From contig OX345649.1 of NCBI GenBank assembly GCA_947044365.1, positions 1,234,430 to 1,298,429 on the forward strand: 64,000 bases of DNA. The letters are read 5' to 3'. Origin of the DNA: Petrosia ficiformis. Taxonomy: Eukaryota > Porifera > Demospongiae > Haplosclerida > Petrosiidae. Both the position numbers and the translations under genes were made by a program. Under the pieces are notes generated by a model. It saw only the letters and a list, made by a program, of their open reading frames with translations, was not told the DNA's origin and searched no databases. Position 1 is the stretch's first letter. Each line of letters opens with the position of its first letter. This document shows positions 22,901-33,138 of this stretch, piece after piece.

Positions 22901-24671
22901 TACAATTCCTGTTATCTATATCCATGCTGCATTTAGGTATTTGGTGGTTCTTGTTCACCTACGATGTACAAATTAGGTTCTATGAGTTGTGCAACTGTAT
23001 TCGATATGCCTCAAAAAATTACTACTCAAACAGCCATTTTTACTTCTGGAAGGGTAAGAGCAATAAACATTTACAAAATTGTTTTTGCTGAAAATGTGAG
23101 TCTCTGTAATTGTTGTCATAATGGAAAGAGGAGTATTTGTTTGAGAAATGATGAAGACTCTCACTCAGACGTGCATCTTTAGCAATCAACTGGTGTTATT
23201 AGTTACTACCTCTCAGACTACATTACTTACCCTCTATAGCATTCAAAGTATCTTAAAGATGGTATGAGTTAAAAACCGACAGGCCGTATTATTCAGTGGT
23301 TCTACTTTCCATTTCTCATAACAAATAATTATTATAATTATACATAATATAAAATTAATATACATGTTGCATACATAATTAAGGAAGTTGTGAATGATTA
23401 ATGAATGGTCACCACAAAGCAATCAGGAATATATATAATATTAATTATTGTTAATTAATTTTTATTTACTCAGATAATTACAGGAGGTAGTGAAAGTGAC
23501 ATAAGACATTGGGGCAGGAATGGAGATCCTATTAGCAGAGTTCCTACATCATTATCTCACGTTTTCTCAATTGCCGATAATTCTTCTAATTCACAATATG
23601 AGGTCAGATTGAATAAAGATAACTGTATCATCTCCATTGAAGGGCACTGTAGCTTTCGTACCTTTTATGTGTTATTCAATGAACTTCATAATGTAACCTT
23701 TGGCTGCTAAAGAATCAAAGGATGTTTTTAGTCCATATACATCAAATTTATTCCCATTCTGACAGTTGAAAATTTGATATTTGTAGCCATATGAATTGAA
23801 GTTGTGTACTATACCATTTAATAAGAAGCTAACTGCAGACGATCATACATAACATACAGCGCTTATGTGATGATATTCAATAGTAGAGACCTATAAATGC
23901 AAGGAGTCTTCTTGGTGAATTTTATTGAAGTTTGTGATGAAGTTTAAGAGAACATCAGATGACAGACAGAAACACAGAATAATATAGATTAAGTAGACGA
24001 GTGATGATCATAAGCACTTTATATTCATGAAATCAAAATCAGGTATAGCGATACCATAAGGATAGTAAAATGAAATAGATTGATAATTGAAAAGAATGGG
24101 AAGGCCAATACTATGAAAATAGTGCAGAAACACATTTGTAACTGAAAGTTTGGAAGTCTTTCAGTTAAGAACATATGTGTATTTGTCCAAATACAATATA
24201 TAGTGTGTTAATAAACTTCTAAATAAGGACACAAAGTACATTTTCATGCAATATAACAATAAGAGTAAAACTGTTAGGTAATCAGCCTTGTATACTACAT
24301 TGCTGAAATTAGTTCATACTCATGAAAGTGTCCCTAAAGGCTGTTTCATGCGCTGGGACTGTGTCGTGCAATGTTGCATTGCGTCATGTAGCATCAACAG
24401 CATAGTGTTTAACCAATTAGAATCTAGCACCCACATGAACCTACTTGTGAAATAATATGGATTTTGAAGGTGTGGTTGGTGTTTATTAGCAAATTATTAA
24501 TGAGTCCCCGTTCACGCTGTATGATCCAATGTTTTACATTAAGAACCAGCCTTACATGCATCCATTAAAATATTTCTTTCCCTTCAGGTTCTTGCAGTGA
24601 GTGGTGACTCATCAGACATTGATATTTACACTCATTTTGGTTACAAAGCATTCTCTCTTTCTTCATACTGA
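19970..24671 (+). CDS. THOC6: THO complex subunit 6 (WD40 protein)
   Basis: THOC6 is a seven-bladed WD40 subunit of the THO/TREX complex that couples transcription and mRNA export. Exons: 19970-19972 (ATG only), 20024-20133, an uncertain exon near 20505-20579, 21723-21823, 21877-21926, 21978-22023, 22081-22149, 22202-22304, 22361-22410, 22820-22885, 22937-23053, 23474-23602, 24588-24671. Translation gives FSPCGKYLTACDNFGYISIF, SGGNEGVKGWKW, HSDYIHSICTRP, GSEDGTVKIW, QWIGCVTVDSTGEWM and the family's closing block DIDIYTHFGYKAFSLSSY. All exons except the uncertain one join in phase; exon 2 ends in phase 2, but the best frame of the next candidate needs phase 1. A foldback element surrounds that exon. 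Confidence 0.88.
20293..21039. mobile_element. Inverted-repeat element around THOC6 candidate exon 3
   Basis: CATAGATTATATAGACTACG continuing to TATAAGGGATTGGAAAC (20293-20328) is exactly mirrored at 21003-21039, giving perfect inverted ends of about 37 bp spaced 747 bp apart. The candidate THOC6 exon at 20505-20579 lies between the arms. It could be a transposon that carries or swallowed the exon, or two oppositely oriented solo elements. Confidence 0.65.
21120..21560. repeat. MITE-like element, family C
   Basis: AAGTATCCCTATGATTGCTT at the left and GGAAAGCAATTATAGGGATG at the right; internal words shared with 4470-4870. Located in a THOC6 intron. Confidence 0.65.
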
Positions 24672-25195
24672 ATTCTATTATCATTCCAAATTTAATATAC
24701 ACAATCAACACATTCAGTTAATTAATACTTCTCATCACTGAGGGACAGATTACAAATTCTTACAAATTCTTACAATTGTATTGTGTTTCCATGTTTGAGT
24801 ACATTATACTTTGTCAGCAGAAACTGTAAACAAGATGCAGAAAAATAATGAATCTATATCCCACATAATTATTGTGCAATGACTAGGCTAAGATGAAAAA
24901 CCAAAGTCTATACATAATTATAGTAATCTTTTCTGAAACCAAGCAGCGTACCTACCATATATATATATATATGTATTTGTTGTTTTTTTTTCCTTCTAAA
25001 GGCTCTCTTACGGCTAAATTTCTTCCTGCAGTTGCACTATGCTAATTCACAGCGGTCCACGAGACAGAATTTACATGACACCCTAGCAACGTCTTCCACC
25101 GGATAAAAATGCGCTAATCAAAATACCTTAGTCTCGCAAGCCAGACCCAACCCCGCTTACTGTAATAGGTGCCTACAGTGCGAGCTACAGTGACA
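24672..25195. other. Intergenic region THOC6 to sulfotransferase gene
   Basis: No gene seen. Both flanking genes point right, so this holds the THOC6 3' end and the promoter of the next gene. Direct repeat TTACAAATTCTTACAAATTC near 24750. Confidence 0.5.
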
Positions 25196-26161
25196 ATGAT
25201 CTATGCTAGTAACAAAATCATTCTTCTTTTGACTGCAGGTACTGTGTGTACAGTAATTTATGTTTGGATGAATGGTAGTAAGTCTTTTAATGAAGTTCCA
25301 CACATTGAAAGTGTAAGTACAACTATACATAATAATAATAATACAGGGAATAACTCGCCATCACTGAAAAAGAAAAGATTTCCAAATGTCATTATTATTG
25401 GGAGCAAGAAAAGTGGGACAACAATTTTAAGAGAGTATCTACATTCCCATCCCTTGATTGAGGGTCCTGCAATAGAAATTAATTTCTTTAACAAACATTT
25501 TGAAAGTGGTGTAACTTGGTATATCAATCAAATGCCTTTGACTACGGAGAATGAATTGACACTTGAGAAGACTCCAGCATATTTTATAAACACATCAACA
25601 CCAAAACGTCTGCATGACTTGTCCAAGAATGTAAAATTGATTTTAACAGTACGTCATCCGATTACAAGAGCTGTGTCTGACTATTTTAATTGGCTTCGTC
25701 GTAAGCCAAAACTAGCTCGAAAGCAAAACAAAAATAGCTTTGAACATATGGTATTTAATACTCGTGGTGCAATAATCACTGATGTATCCCCAATACATGT
25801 TAGCATGTATGATATTCACTATCAAAGATGGCTAAAGTGGTTTGATAAGAAACAGATACTTGTAGTGAATGGTGAAGAATTAACGACAAACCCAGTTTCT
25901 GTACTTGAAAAAATCGAGACTTTCTTAAACATTTCACACTACTTCAAAAAAAGCATGTTTATTATGAACGAAGAAAAAGGTTACTTTTGTTGGAAAAATA
26001 ATAGTGAAAGAAATAGGACTAGATGTTTAAGTAAAATTAGAGGTCAGCACCATCCATCTCTATCGAATAGTACTTGGAATAAACTGAGGGATTTCTTTAA
26101 ACCACATATCGAAAAATTTTGCCACTTAGCTGCTGTTCAGTATGAGTGGTGTTCTTTATAA
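25196..26161 (+). CDS. HS3ST-like: Heparan sulfate 3-O-sulfotransferase-like Golgi enzyme (single exon)
   Basis: A predicted type II Golgi membrane sulfotransferase that moves sulfate from PAPS to a glucosamine of heparan sulfate. The start is ATG at 25196 (MIYASNKIILLL), giving 321 residues; the open frame extends upstream only from a GTG. Features: a transmembrane anchor at about residues 6-24, an Asn/Lys-rich stem, the PAPS 5'-phosphosulfate loop VIIIGSKKSGTTILREYL, EINFF at the position of the family's catalytic EPHFF glutamate, EKTPAYF, the 3'-phosphate site VRHPITRAVSDY, and a C-terminal Cys pair (YFCWK, TRCLSK) as in the conserved disulfide. No introns. AATAAA overlaps the stop codon at 26160. 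The family match is good, but position specificity (3-O versus other) is inference. Confidence 0.88.
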   Translation: MIYASNKIILLLTAGTVCTVIYVWMNGSKSFNEVPHIESVSTTIHNNNNTGNNSPSLKKKRFPNVIIIGSKKSGTTILREYLHSHPLIEGPAIEINFFNKHFESGVTWYINQMPLTTENELTLEKTPAYFINTSTPKRLHDLSKNVKLILTVRHPITRAVSDYFNWLRRKPKLARKQNKNSFEHMVFNTRGAIITDVSPIHVSMYDIHYQRWLKWFDKKQILVVNGEELTTNPVSVLEKIETFLNISHYFKKSMFIMNEEKGYFCWKNNSERNRTRCLSKIRGQHHPSLSNSTWNKLRDFFKPHIEKFCHLAAVQYEWCSL

Positions 26162-26651
26162 TAAAATGTGCTATATAACTTAACGACTAATTTCTTTAAA
26201 TGAATAATTATGATAATAAATTATAAAGCAAGCACACAAATAGATGGCTATAAAAAAGTATATCATGATGAAACAATGTAGATCTATTCTCAAACATCTA
26301 TAATTGCCAGATTAAATTTATACATTAAGACGGTTTCATTAGTCAGTACCTGCATGACGTATATATGCCTAATTGTTAGAAGATATGCTTACAACCTAAG
26401 CTTCAGTTTGATGTGCACATTATTGTCCATTTTAAATTTTAGTTAGTTATAGTTATTGCAATATACATGTACTTGTAATTTAGTTATAGTTTAGTTAACT
26501 AAAAGTCGCAATGTCTTACTAAAAGGGGTTTTAGTTTTAGTTAACTAAAACAACACTAATATATATATATATATATATATACACAACTATGACCAAAAAT
26601 TCTAATCATGCAGTCTAATTGATTTTCAAAAACAACAATAATGTATTTGGA
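26162..26651. other. Intergenic region between convergent genes, with family A fragment
   Basis: No gene seen. Positions 26425-26565 hold a family A fragment ending AACTAAAACAACACTA followed by (AT)n. Second AATAAA at about 26215. Confidence 0.55.
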
Positions 26652-27127
26652 TCAATTTTCAAATTTTAGTTTGTCAGCAATTTGTCCAGATTGACTCTTT
26701 CTTTCCAAAAAAATTCCTCTTTCACATCGACGAGGTAGAGTTATGCTTCTGTTCCATTCAGGTAGTTGAACATTCAAGAGCTTTCTAACTTCATTAGTTA
26801 TAATCTACAGTTTTAACATCATGCATTATATATAGCATATTGTATCATCATACCTGGATGTGTCGCCAATCGGTTATCCCCAGTCTTGGTAATGTAGATG
26901 CATCTATCCAAATCAGTTTACGACCAGTCACTAGGTTATCTGTAAAGCATTCCTGAAGAATACAGCGTAATGGGAATTACAAAGATTGAAAAGTTTTGGC
27001 AGACTTTGTAATGAGGAAATCCAAGGGAACATATCCATTCAGCAACTTCTTCAGGTGACCATTCCATATATAAATCTCTACAAAGTACCTCTTCCATAAT
27101 TTGTTTATTAGTTGCCGTTAGCAACAT
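26652..27127 (-). CDS. SAMD15-like: SAM-domain protein, SAMD15-like
   Basis: Exons: 27005-27127, 26854-26952, 26652-26804; 124 residues. Nearly the whole protein is one sterile alpha motif domain: MEWSPEEVAEWICSLGFPHY, then ECFTDNLVTGRKLIWIDAS, LPRLGITDWRHIQ, followed by a short basic tail (SITLPRRCERGIFLERKSQ) that also has a counterpart in SAMD15. SAM domains mediate protein or RNA binding; the role of SAMD15 is not known to me. The donor of exon 1 (AAA|GTCTGC) is weak, but HYK|ECF joins exactly as in the family. Start codon ATG at 27127. It is head-to-head with the DUF1295 gene. Confidence 0.82.
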
Positions 27128-27379
27128 TAATTTCCGTATACTTTAATACACGGAACATCGACCCGGCCCGGGGCAATAATGGCGACGATGCAGTGAAAGA
27201 GGTGGAATTACAGTAGCTCGTAAACTTCTCACTATCTATTGTATCCACTTGGTATGACATAATATTGCAGTAGAACATTATCTTTACTGTTTCTGATAGT
27301 CGATAGCTTTCAATTGTTATTAAAAACACCAAAGAGGAAGATTTGAAAAGGTGACACAGTTGCAGTGAAGAGCAAACCA
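27128..27379. promoter_or_regulatory. Bidirectional promoter region, SAMD15-like / DUF1295 gene
   Basis: 252 bp between divergent start codons. Contains a GC-rich patch CGACCCGGCCCGGGGC near 27160 and GGCGACGATG. No TATA box seen. Confidence 0.5.
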
Positions 27380-30300
27380 ATGACATACAATACTGACACA
27401 ATATGTACTGCTTTCCTGTACGACTTGTTAGCAACATTTATTGTTTTCGTGATTAGCTATTTCACTAATAACTCAACTTGGTATGATCCATATTGGTCAC
27501 TTGCCCCAATTCCTTTATCGGTCTATTTCACTGTATCTGCTGTGGAGGGATATACACCACGTCAAGTCCTAATCTTGATTCTGGTAGGTATATGGGGAGG
27601 ACGTCTCACATATAATTGGGCAATTGGTTTCATCCAAGGACATGGAGCCACTTCTGAACACAAACAGGATTGGAGGTATGTATATAGTACAAGTCAGAAT
27701 GAGTATATACATTATGTAATAATTCATAATTATTATGTGAATGACACACTGAATTACATCAGTTGCTACTGGATTGAAAAAATATAAAATTCTGGACTGA
27801 AACAAATCCAGTAGCTATTGATGTAATTCAATTATTTGAAGTCAGAATCTGCCATAGGTTTGTGACGGTTTAGCAGCATTGTTGTACTATAACTAGATAT
27901 ACTATAACTATAATCAAAAGTGGTCATTACTGTCAAACTAAAACAACACTAGAAATTAACAGTAACTTGTGCTATACCAGCAGAAAGTGTCTGGTTACAT
28001 TACAGCGCCGGCGGAGCTGGTCCGGCAGACCCGGCTATTGCTGGACCAATATTTAAATCTCCAAGCATTTTATCAGTGACAAATGAAAAGGAAAAAAAAA
28101 AATAATAAAAAAAATAATAAAAGGAATCATAAACTCACTTTGACTTTGTCAGTAATTCAGCCATGTTTTATTTTAGCAGCGACAACCACACCCATTATAA
28201 CCAATTGTCTTTTTATAATAATTATTTTGTGTTCAATAATTTGCTTTGTAATCATCATGCAGTTAAAATAACTGATTCATTTGGTGTCATCTCTGTCTTG
28301 CCTGACCAATCAAAATTACCTTCCTCCGCCACTGCATTAGTGTTAAAAACCTGTTCTAATTGAATCCAAGTTATGAAATTTCATCATGTTCAAGCATAGT
28401 GCATACCGTAGGCAGCTGCAGACTTGGGGCCATGAAGGACGCTAGGATAACTTTACTTACAATAGACCTGTTTACAATAATTATAGTTAATGTTAACTTG
28501 CTTTTCACAAACATTAAATATTTGTTCATAAACATTAAATATTTGTTAATAATACTAAGTCATTTGAGGAGAGGAAAAAAATTAAGAGAAAGAAATGAAA
28601 AAAGAACAGTTTGTTAATCAGTGGTTGGTCCATCAAATAATAAATTTGTTTGCGATTTTACTTTTTGATGGTTTAGTTTTTTACTTTTGGGAGCCGGTTT
28701 TTTTCCTCTTTTTCCACCACTTCTTTTCATTTCAAGCATTCTAGAAGGTAACATTTTATGTGAAGCAAGGAGTTTGAAATATTCGTTAAAAAAAATATCA
28801 TAATTGTGAGTTCTTCTCTGAGAATCAAGTTCATATCTTTTGCGTGTATCTAGCTCCTCTTGAAAAGACTTTTTACATTTTTCCAAGCTCTGGTTATTTA
28901 AAATTACCTCTGCTGTTCTAATTCTTAATCTTGCATCTAAATCTTTTTTCTCTATTTCATTCGGTGTATTGACTAATGCCTCCAAAGTGGCTTTGTCGGA
29001 ACCTATAGACTGTGACACACTGTGTATTAATTTACCAACTCTGTCATCCAAATGCTGACTGCTATCTCCATTATGAATAACAATACCATCAGGTATTTTA
29101 GCAAGTCTCGTTTGTGCCAAATGAAAGACTTGATCCAACAGAACCTTTTGTTTCGATTGAAGTACTTTAAGTTCTTGTGAAAGTCGAGGTATGGGGTCTG
29201 GGATTAATGCCATTAGATTGAACTGTATGCCTTCCCCTTCGGTTAGCCTTCGTGATATTACTCTTTTAAATAAATCAGTCCAGTCTTCTGTTTCTGCCCA
29301 TGGTCCATGGTCTATAGGCCACTCCTTTAACCCATCTAATTCAAAAAGCCGCTCACCTATTGGAACATAACTAACAAAATGATACGTTTCTGGAACAAAG
29401 GCAGAAGCTGAAGTCATAACTGCTCCTCTCTTTGTGGGTGGTAGACTCTGAATTGGTATGTCTGGTTTTGCATGTCTGTTGTGAGCTGTAGCTAACTGTG
29501 GTATGTTACCAATTGCATAGCCTCGACTCTCAGGGTCAAGGTACTGACAGTAGGTTTTTAAATCTTGTAGGGTGGGACCTAATGTAACATCGGGATCTTT
29601 GTCACAATTTAGTAGTATACCAAGTAATGCGTGTGTAGCACACGAATTAGTGACTATTTGGTGTGCAAAAAACATTTTCTGGAGTACTGAAGGTTCTGTA
29701 ACGTAGCAGTCATCATTCATTGCTTTCTTACGAGCTCTCCTCTCTTCTATCCATTGGAAGAGAAATACAAATCCAAATACGCGATCTTCAAACGTTTGGG
29801 TAACATCATATACTTCCTCTACTTTTACCCCTTTGACACCAATATCTCCTATTAGTAGTGTAAAAAGACCCGGGTCGCTCTCGAGTTCCATCCACTCTGT
29901 ACATAGTTGTAGCTTAGTCGAATCTTTCCCACCCTTGAGAGTGGCCATTTTCTCTTTTCTTTAATATTTCTATAAATTTAAAACATAATAGTGTGCTTTC
30001 GGGTAATTACATTTATACGGTATTATCATTCTTATGCACACACCAAACTTTAGGTACATATCCATTCAACACAAGTTTAAATCGATAGGATTGGCCTACT
30101 TATATTGGCCTATTGGATCACTTCTGGGTATTCATCTTCTTCCTACACTGCTTGTCTTTATGGGTTGTTGCTCAATACATGTTGCAATGCATTCCTCTTT
30201 GTCATTCGATCTATTTGATGTATTGGGTACGATAGTGACAGTCACTGCTGTTTTAATTGAAGCAGTTGCTGTAAGTAATGTCTCGACAATCAGTATTGTT

Positions 30301-31123
30301 AGTCCATCTATCAATCCATCCTCCATTCAGTACATTCATCAATCACAGATCTTTACCTGTGGCCCATACATTTCATCTATATTATGTACACAGAAGGGAT
30401 CCCCCTTTTTGTGTCCTATCATTAATAAGACCGAAGGTTGTTTCACGTTAATAATCCTTCTGGGGATGAGACTATTACGTACATATGCTCACATAAGTGC
30501 TGTTAGTGTGTCTTCTAAAAGTAGGCATGGCTAAAAAATATTTTTGTACACCAAGATTAAAAACCTCCCTTTTTAAACTGCTGCATACAGGCCAATCAAT
30601 TCATACATTCTTATTGTATTGTACATCATCAGTCTAGCTCCTATACATAGTGTACATTACTGTCCATTAATCAAGTTCAATGTAATAATTACTTTGACTG
30701 AAGTCTAGTATGGTGATCAATTTGTGTTTGTGTATTAATACATTGTCTGATCATTATAATCATGATTCAGTCAATTGATGAGTTGTTTTGTATGTCATCC
30801 CATAGGATGAACAATTAAGAACTTTTACAAAGTCTGTACATAACAAAGAGGCCGTATTGAAAACAGGTTTATGGAGGTATTCACGTCATCCCAACTACTT
30901 TGGTGAAAATCTATTCTGGATTGGACTTTATATTATAGCAATTGGGACTGCTCCAGAGGAATGGAAGTGGTTGTTGATTGGTCCAATAAGTATAGGAATA
31001 CTATTCAACTTTATAAGTATACCGCTACTGGAAAATAGACAGGTAGCAAAAAGACCATACTACAAGATATATCAAACTGAAGTATCAAGATTCGTACCTT
31101 GGTTTTCAAATGTACGTCCATAG
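27380..31123 (+). CDS. DUF1295 / steroid 5-alpha-reductase-like membrane oxidoreductase
   Basis: Exons: 27380-27675, 30054-30270, 30806-31123; 276 residues. A polytopic membrane protein of the DUF1295 branch of the 3-oxo-5-alpha-steroid 4-dehydrogenase superfamily. Seen: STWYDPYWSLAPIPLS, LILVGIWGGRLTYNW, a GCC hydrophobic block, then the family signature LKTGLWRYSRHPNYFGENLF and ISIPLLENRQVAKRPYYKIY near the C-terminus. The substrate is unknown; an NAD(P)H-dependent reduction is likely from the superfamily. The 2378-bp first intron contains the whole BAP1 gene on the other strand. The start ATG at 27380 is preceded by an in-frame GTG only. AATAAA at 31197. Confidence 0.88.
27885..27955. repeat. 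MITE family A, fragment
   Basis: TATAACTATAATCAAAAGTGG followed by GTCAAACTAAAACAACACTA-like end. Located in the first intron of the DUF1295 gene. Confidence 0.5.
28614..29948 (-). CDS. BAP1: BAP1-type ubiquitin carboxyl-terminal hydrolase (intronless, nested)
   Basis: BAP1 is the nuclear deubiquitinase that removes ubiquitin from histone H2A together with ASXL proteins. One uninterrupted 444-codon frame. The UCH domain is at about 18-255: ELESDPGLFTLLIGDIGVKG, catalytic Gln97 and Cys103 in AHQIVTNSCATHALLG, His190 in TYHFVSYVP, Asp205 in LFELDG, so the active site is complete. The C-terminal ULD helix has RRTHNYDIFFNEYFKLLASH (about 379-398), followed by a basic nuclear-localisation tail (GGKRGKKPAPKSKK). 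The human protein is about 729 residues; the long central linker with the HCF-1-binding motif is missing here. It lacks introns and lies inside an intron of an opposite-strand gene, which suggests a retrocopy. ULD presence separates it from UCHL5 less clearly, but the 5' half is closest to BAP1. Confidence 0.93.
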   Translation of the reverse strand: MATLKGGKDSTKLQLCTEWMELESDPGLFTLLIGDIGVKGVKVEEVYDVTQTFEDRVFGFVFLFQWIEERRARKKAMNDDCYVTEPSVLQKMFFAHQIVTNSCATHALLGILLNCDKDPDVTLGPTLQDLKTYCQYLDPESRGYAIGNIPQLATAHNRHAKPDIPIQSLPPTKRGAVMTSASAFVPETYHFVSYVPIGERLFELDGLKEWPIDHGPWAETEDWTDLFKRVISRRLTEGEGIQFNLMALIPDPIPRLSQELKVLQSKQKVLLDQVFHLAQTRLAKIPDGIVIHNGDSSQHLDDRVGKLIHSVSQSIGSDKATLEALVNTPNEIEKKDLDARLRIRTAEVILNNQSLEKCKKSFQEELDTRKRYELDSQRRTHNYDIFFNEYFKLLASHKMLPSRMLEMKRSGGKRGKKPAPKSKKLNHQKVKSQTNLLFDGPTTD

Positions 31124-31196
31124 TAATTTCTGGTTTTTTGTCTATTTGTAACAATTCTTAGTATCTTTTTAATTTTAGTATTTGAAAATGTATTTT

Positions 31197-31202
31197 AATA
31201 AA
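31197..31202 (+). terminator. Poly(A) signal AATAAA of the DUF1295 gene
   Basis: AATAAA 74 bp after the stop codon. The convergent phosphatase gene stops at 31324, so the two 3' ends are within about 200 bp. Confidence 0.6.
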
Positions 31203-31323
31203 ATGGTTTTCAAGCAAAAATTATACATGAAAATAATGAACTACCTTGATGTATTTTCACATTCATACACTTTAAAGATATACTGCTAAGATGACGATGA
31301 ATAAAGGAAGTGGGTGTGGTGTT

Positions 31324-33082
31324 TTAGGATCGTGTATCAAGACGTATCGTCCGTATCTTCTTATTATCCACTAGGACACAAGCAGCTTCATTTGTAGAAC
31401 CACAATAGTGAGAAGAAGAGAATACTGTAAGCAGTCGACCATTTTGTTGTAGCTACAGGAAAGAAACAATGTCTGAAATTAATTTGATTATGCTTCTAAG
31501 GCGTTTGTAAAATTTAAGTGCCTTTATCTACTTAAAGTACTTGGGTCAAGAGTTACTAATGCTTGTGACTTCATTATGATATAAGTATTTGTACTTAATT
31601 AGCACTGGACTTTGTGAAGTGTTTTACTTAATGTGTGTTGTGTGCCTATGTTACACTTTAAATGTAACGCTATATCACATTATTATGTCATATTTATTAA
31701 TCATTCCTGTGTTGGTGGATTTCTGAATTGTTGTGCCCATTTCTGTGTAATTTTGTAGAACACAGCTATCAATGCAAATGTCTAGTGCACACATGCTATG
31801 ATCTCAACTCAATAGCAATGAAAGTGGTAATTTTGTAGAACACAGCTATCAATGCAAATGTCTAGTGCACACATGCTATGATCTCAACTCAATAGCAATG
31901 AAAGTGGTCACAACTTATTTTTCCACAGTAACTAGATTTGATGAACCTCTATTCATAATGTTAGACTGTTCTGCACCTTCATTGCACATGTATTAAATAT
32001 GTACGTACCTGGAAACCAGCTTCCTTCACTTCATGAGCTCTTATGACATGTGAAAGATCATTCCTTTTTAAGAACGAATCTAAAGCTTTTGAGCTGAAAT
32101 ATAAAAAAAATAAAAGCAGATTAATTAATTCTCATGGACAAGGATAAAGAGAAAAGTGCAAAGCTGCTGATCAAAACCAGACAACTACCAGCGCTTCACA
32201 ATCCTCTATATATACTGCATGAGTGGTACTGAATAATGTCTTTCTAATATTCAGTACCTGAAGGAATAAGCTGTACCACGTGAATCATTGTCTACAAATC
32301 CACTATTAAGACTCAGTTCTTCTCTCAATGATTCATCTTCATTTTCATCCTCTTGTCTGTATATAAAGAAAATGACATGGAATTAGTGAGGGGCAATTAT
32401 TCCATCATAATCCAATGCTACAAGAAAGGGACACACGTCCAGAAAAAAAAAAGTCAATCTTTGAAATTAATAACCAGGCATAGGGTCAAAATACTTTCCC
32501 GGCAACCTTTCTATAGGCACTGATGGAGCTAGTACCATGTAGATTGTGAGCCAGATGACTCATCATGTGGTAACAGCTAAGCTATTCACATGTAGATAAA
32601 GGTGTGATTAATAATGTTTTAACAAGCATTGTCAATATAAACTACTTAAGCACAAGCACTAGTGCCTTCAATACACTTCTAAAAATGTGCTAAGAGTACT
32701 TTTAAGAACAATCACAAGTGCTTTAATTGACTTCAAGCGTCTTGAAGCACTTCTAAAAATATGCTTAGAGCACTTTTAAGCATAAGTGCTTTAATTACTT
32801 CAAAGCACCTTGAGTGCTAGCACTTCTAATAATACACAAGTACTGAAGAACTTGCTCCATGCCTGTTAATAACTAATCTATTTTTCCTGCAAATTACAAC
32901 ATGGTGAGCTTAATACCAGTTACTCACCGAACTGGATCATTCCACATAATTTCCCAGGCTAGGGGGCAGTCATCTGAAGGATTAGAAAGATCCGTTGGGA
33001 TATCATTGATAGCAGAGATATATCCTCCACCATGATCAGGATGAGGTATACCTCCATGAACACAAAATATCTAAGAGAGAGG

Positions 33083-33138
<56 letters not shown>

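Noticed and set aside
25169..25195. Upstream start (GTG) for the sulfotransferase
   Set aside because: GTG is not a credible start in an animal nuclear gene; the ATG at 25196 directly precedes the membrane anchor. The same reasoning moved the starts of VPS29, BHMT copy 1 and the DUF1295 gene.
28083..28617. Three short open frames next to BAP1
   Set aside because: AT-rich, no domain, no splice context; they are in the DUF1295 intron.
30034..30534. 166-codon open frame as an independent gene
   Set aside because: Only 30054-30270 is coding, as the middle exon of the DUF1295 gene; the rest reads through the GTAAGT donor.
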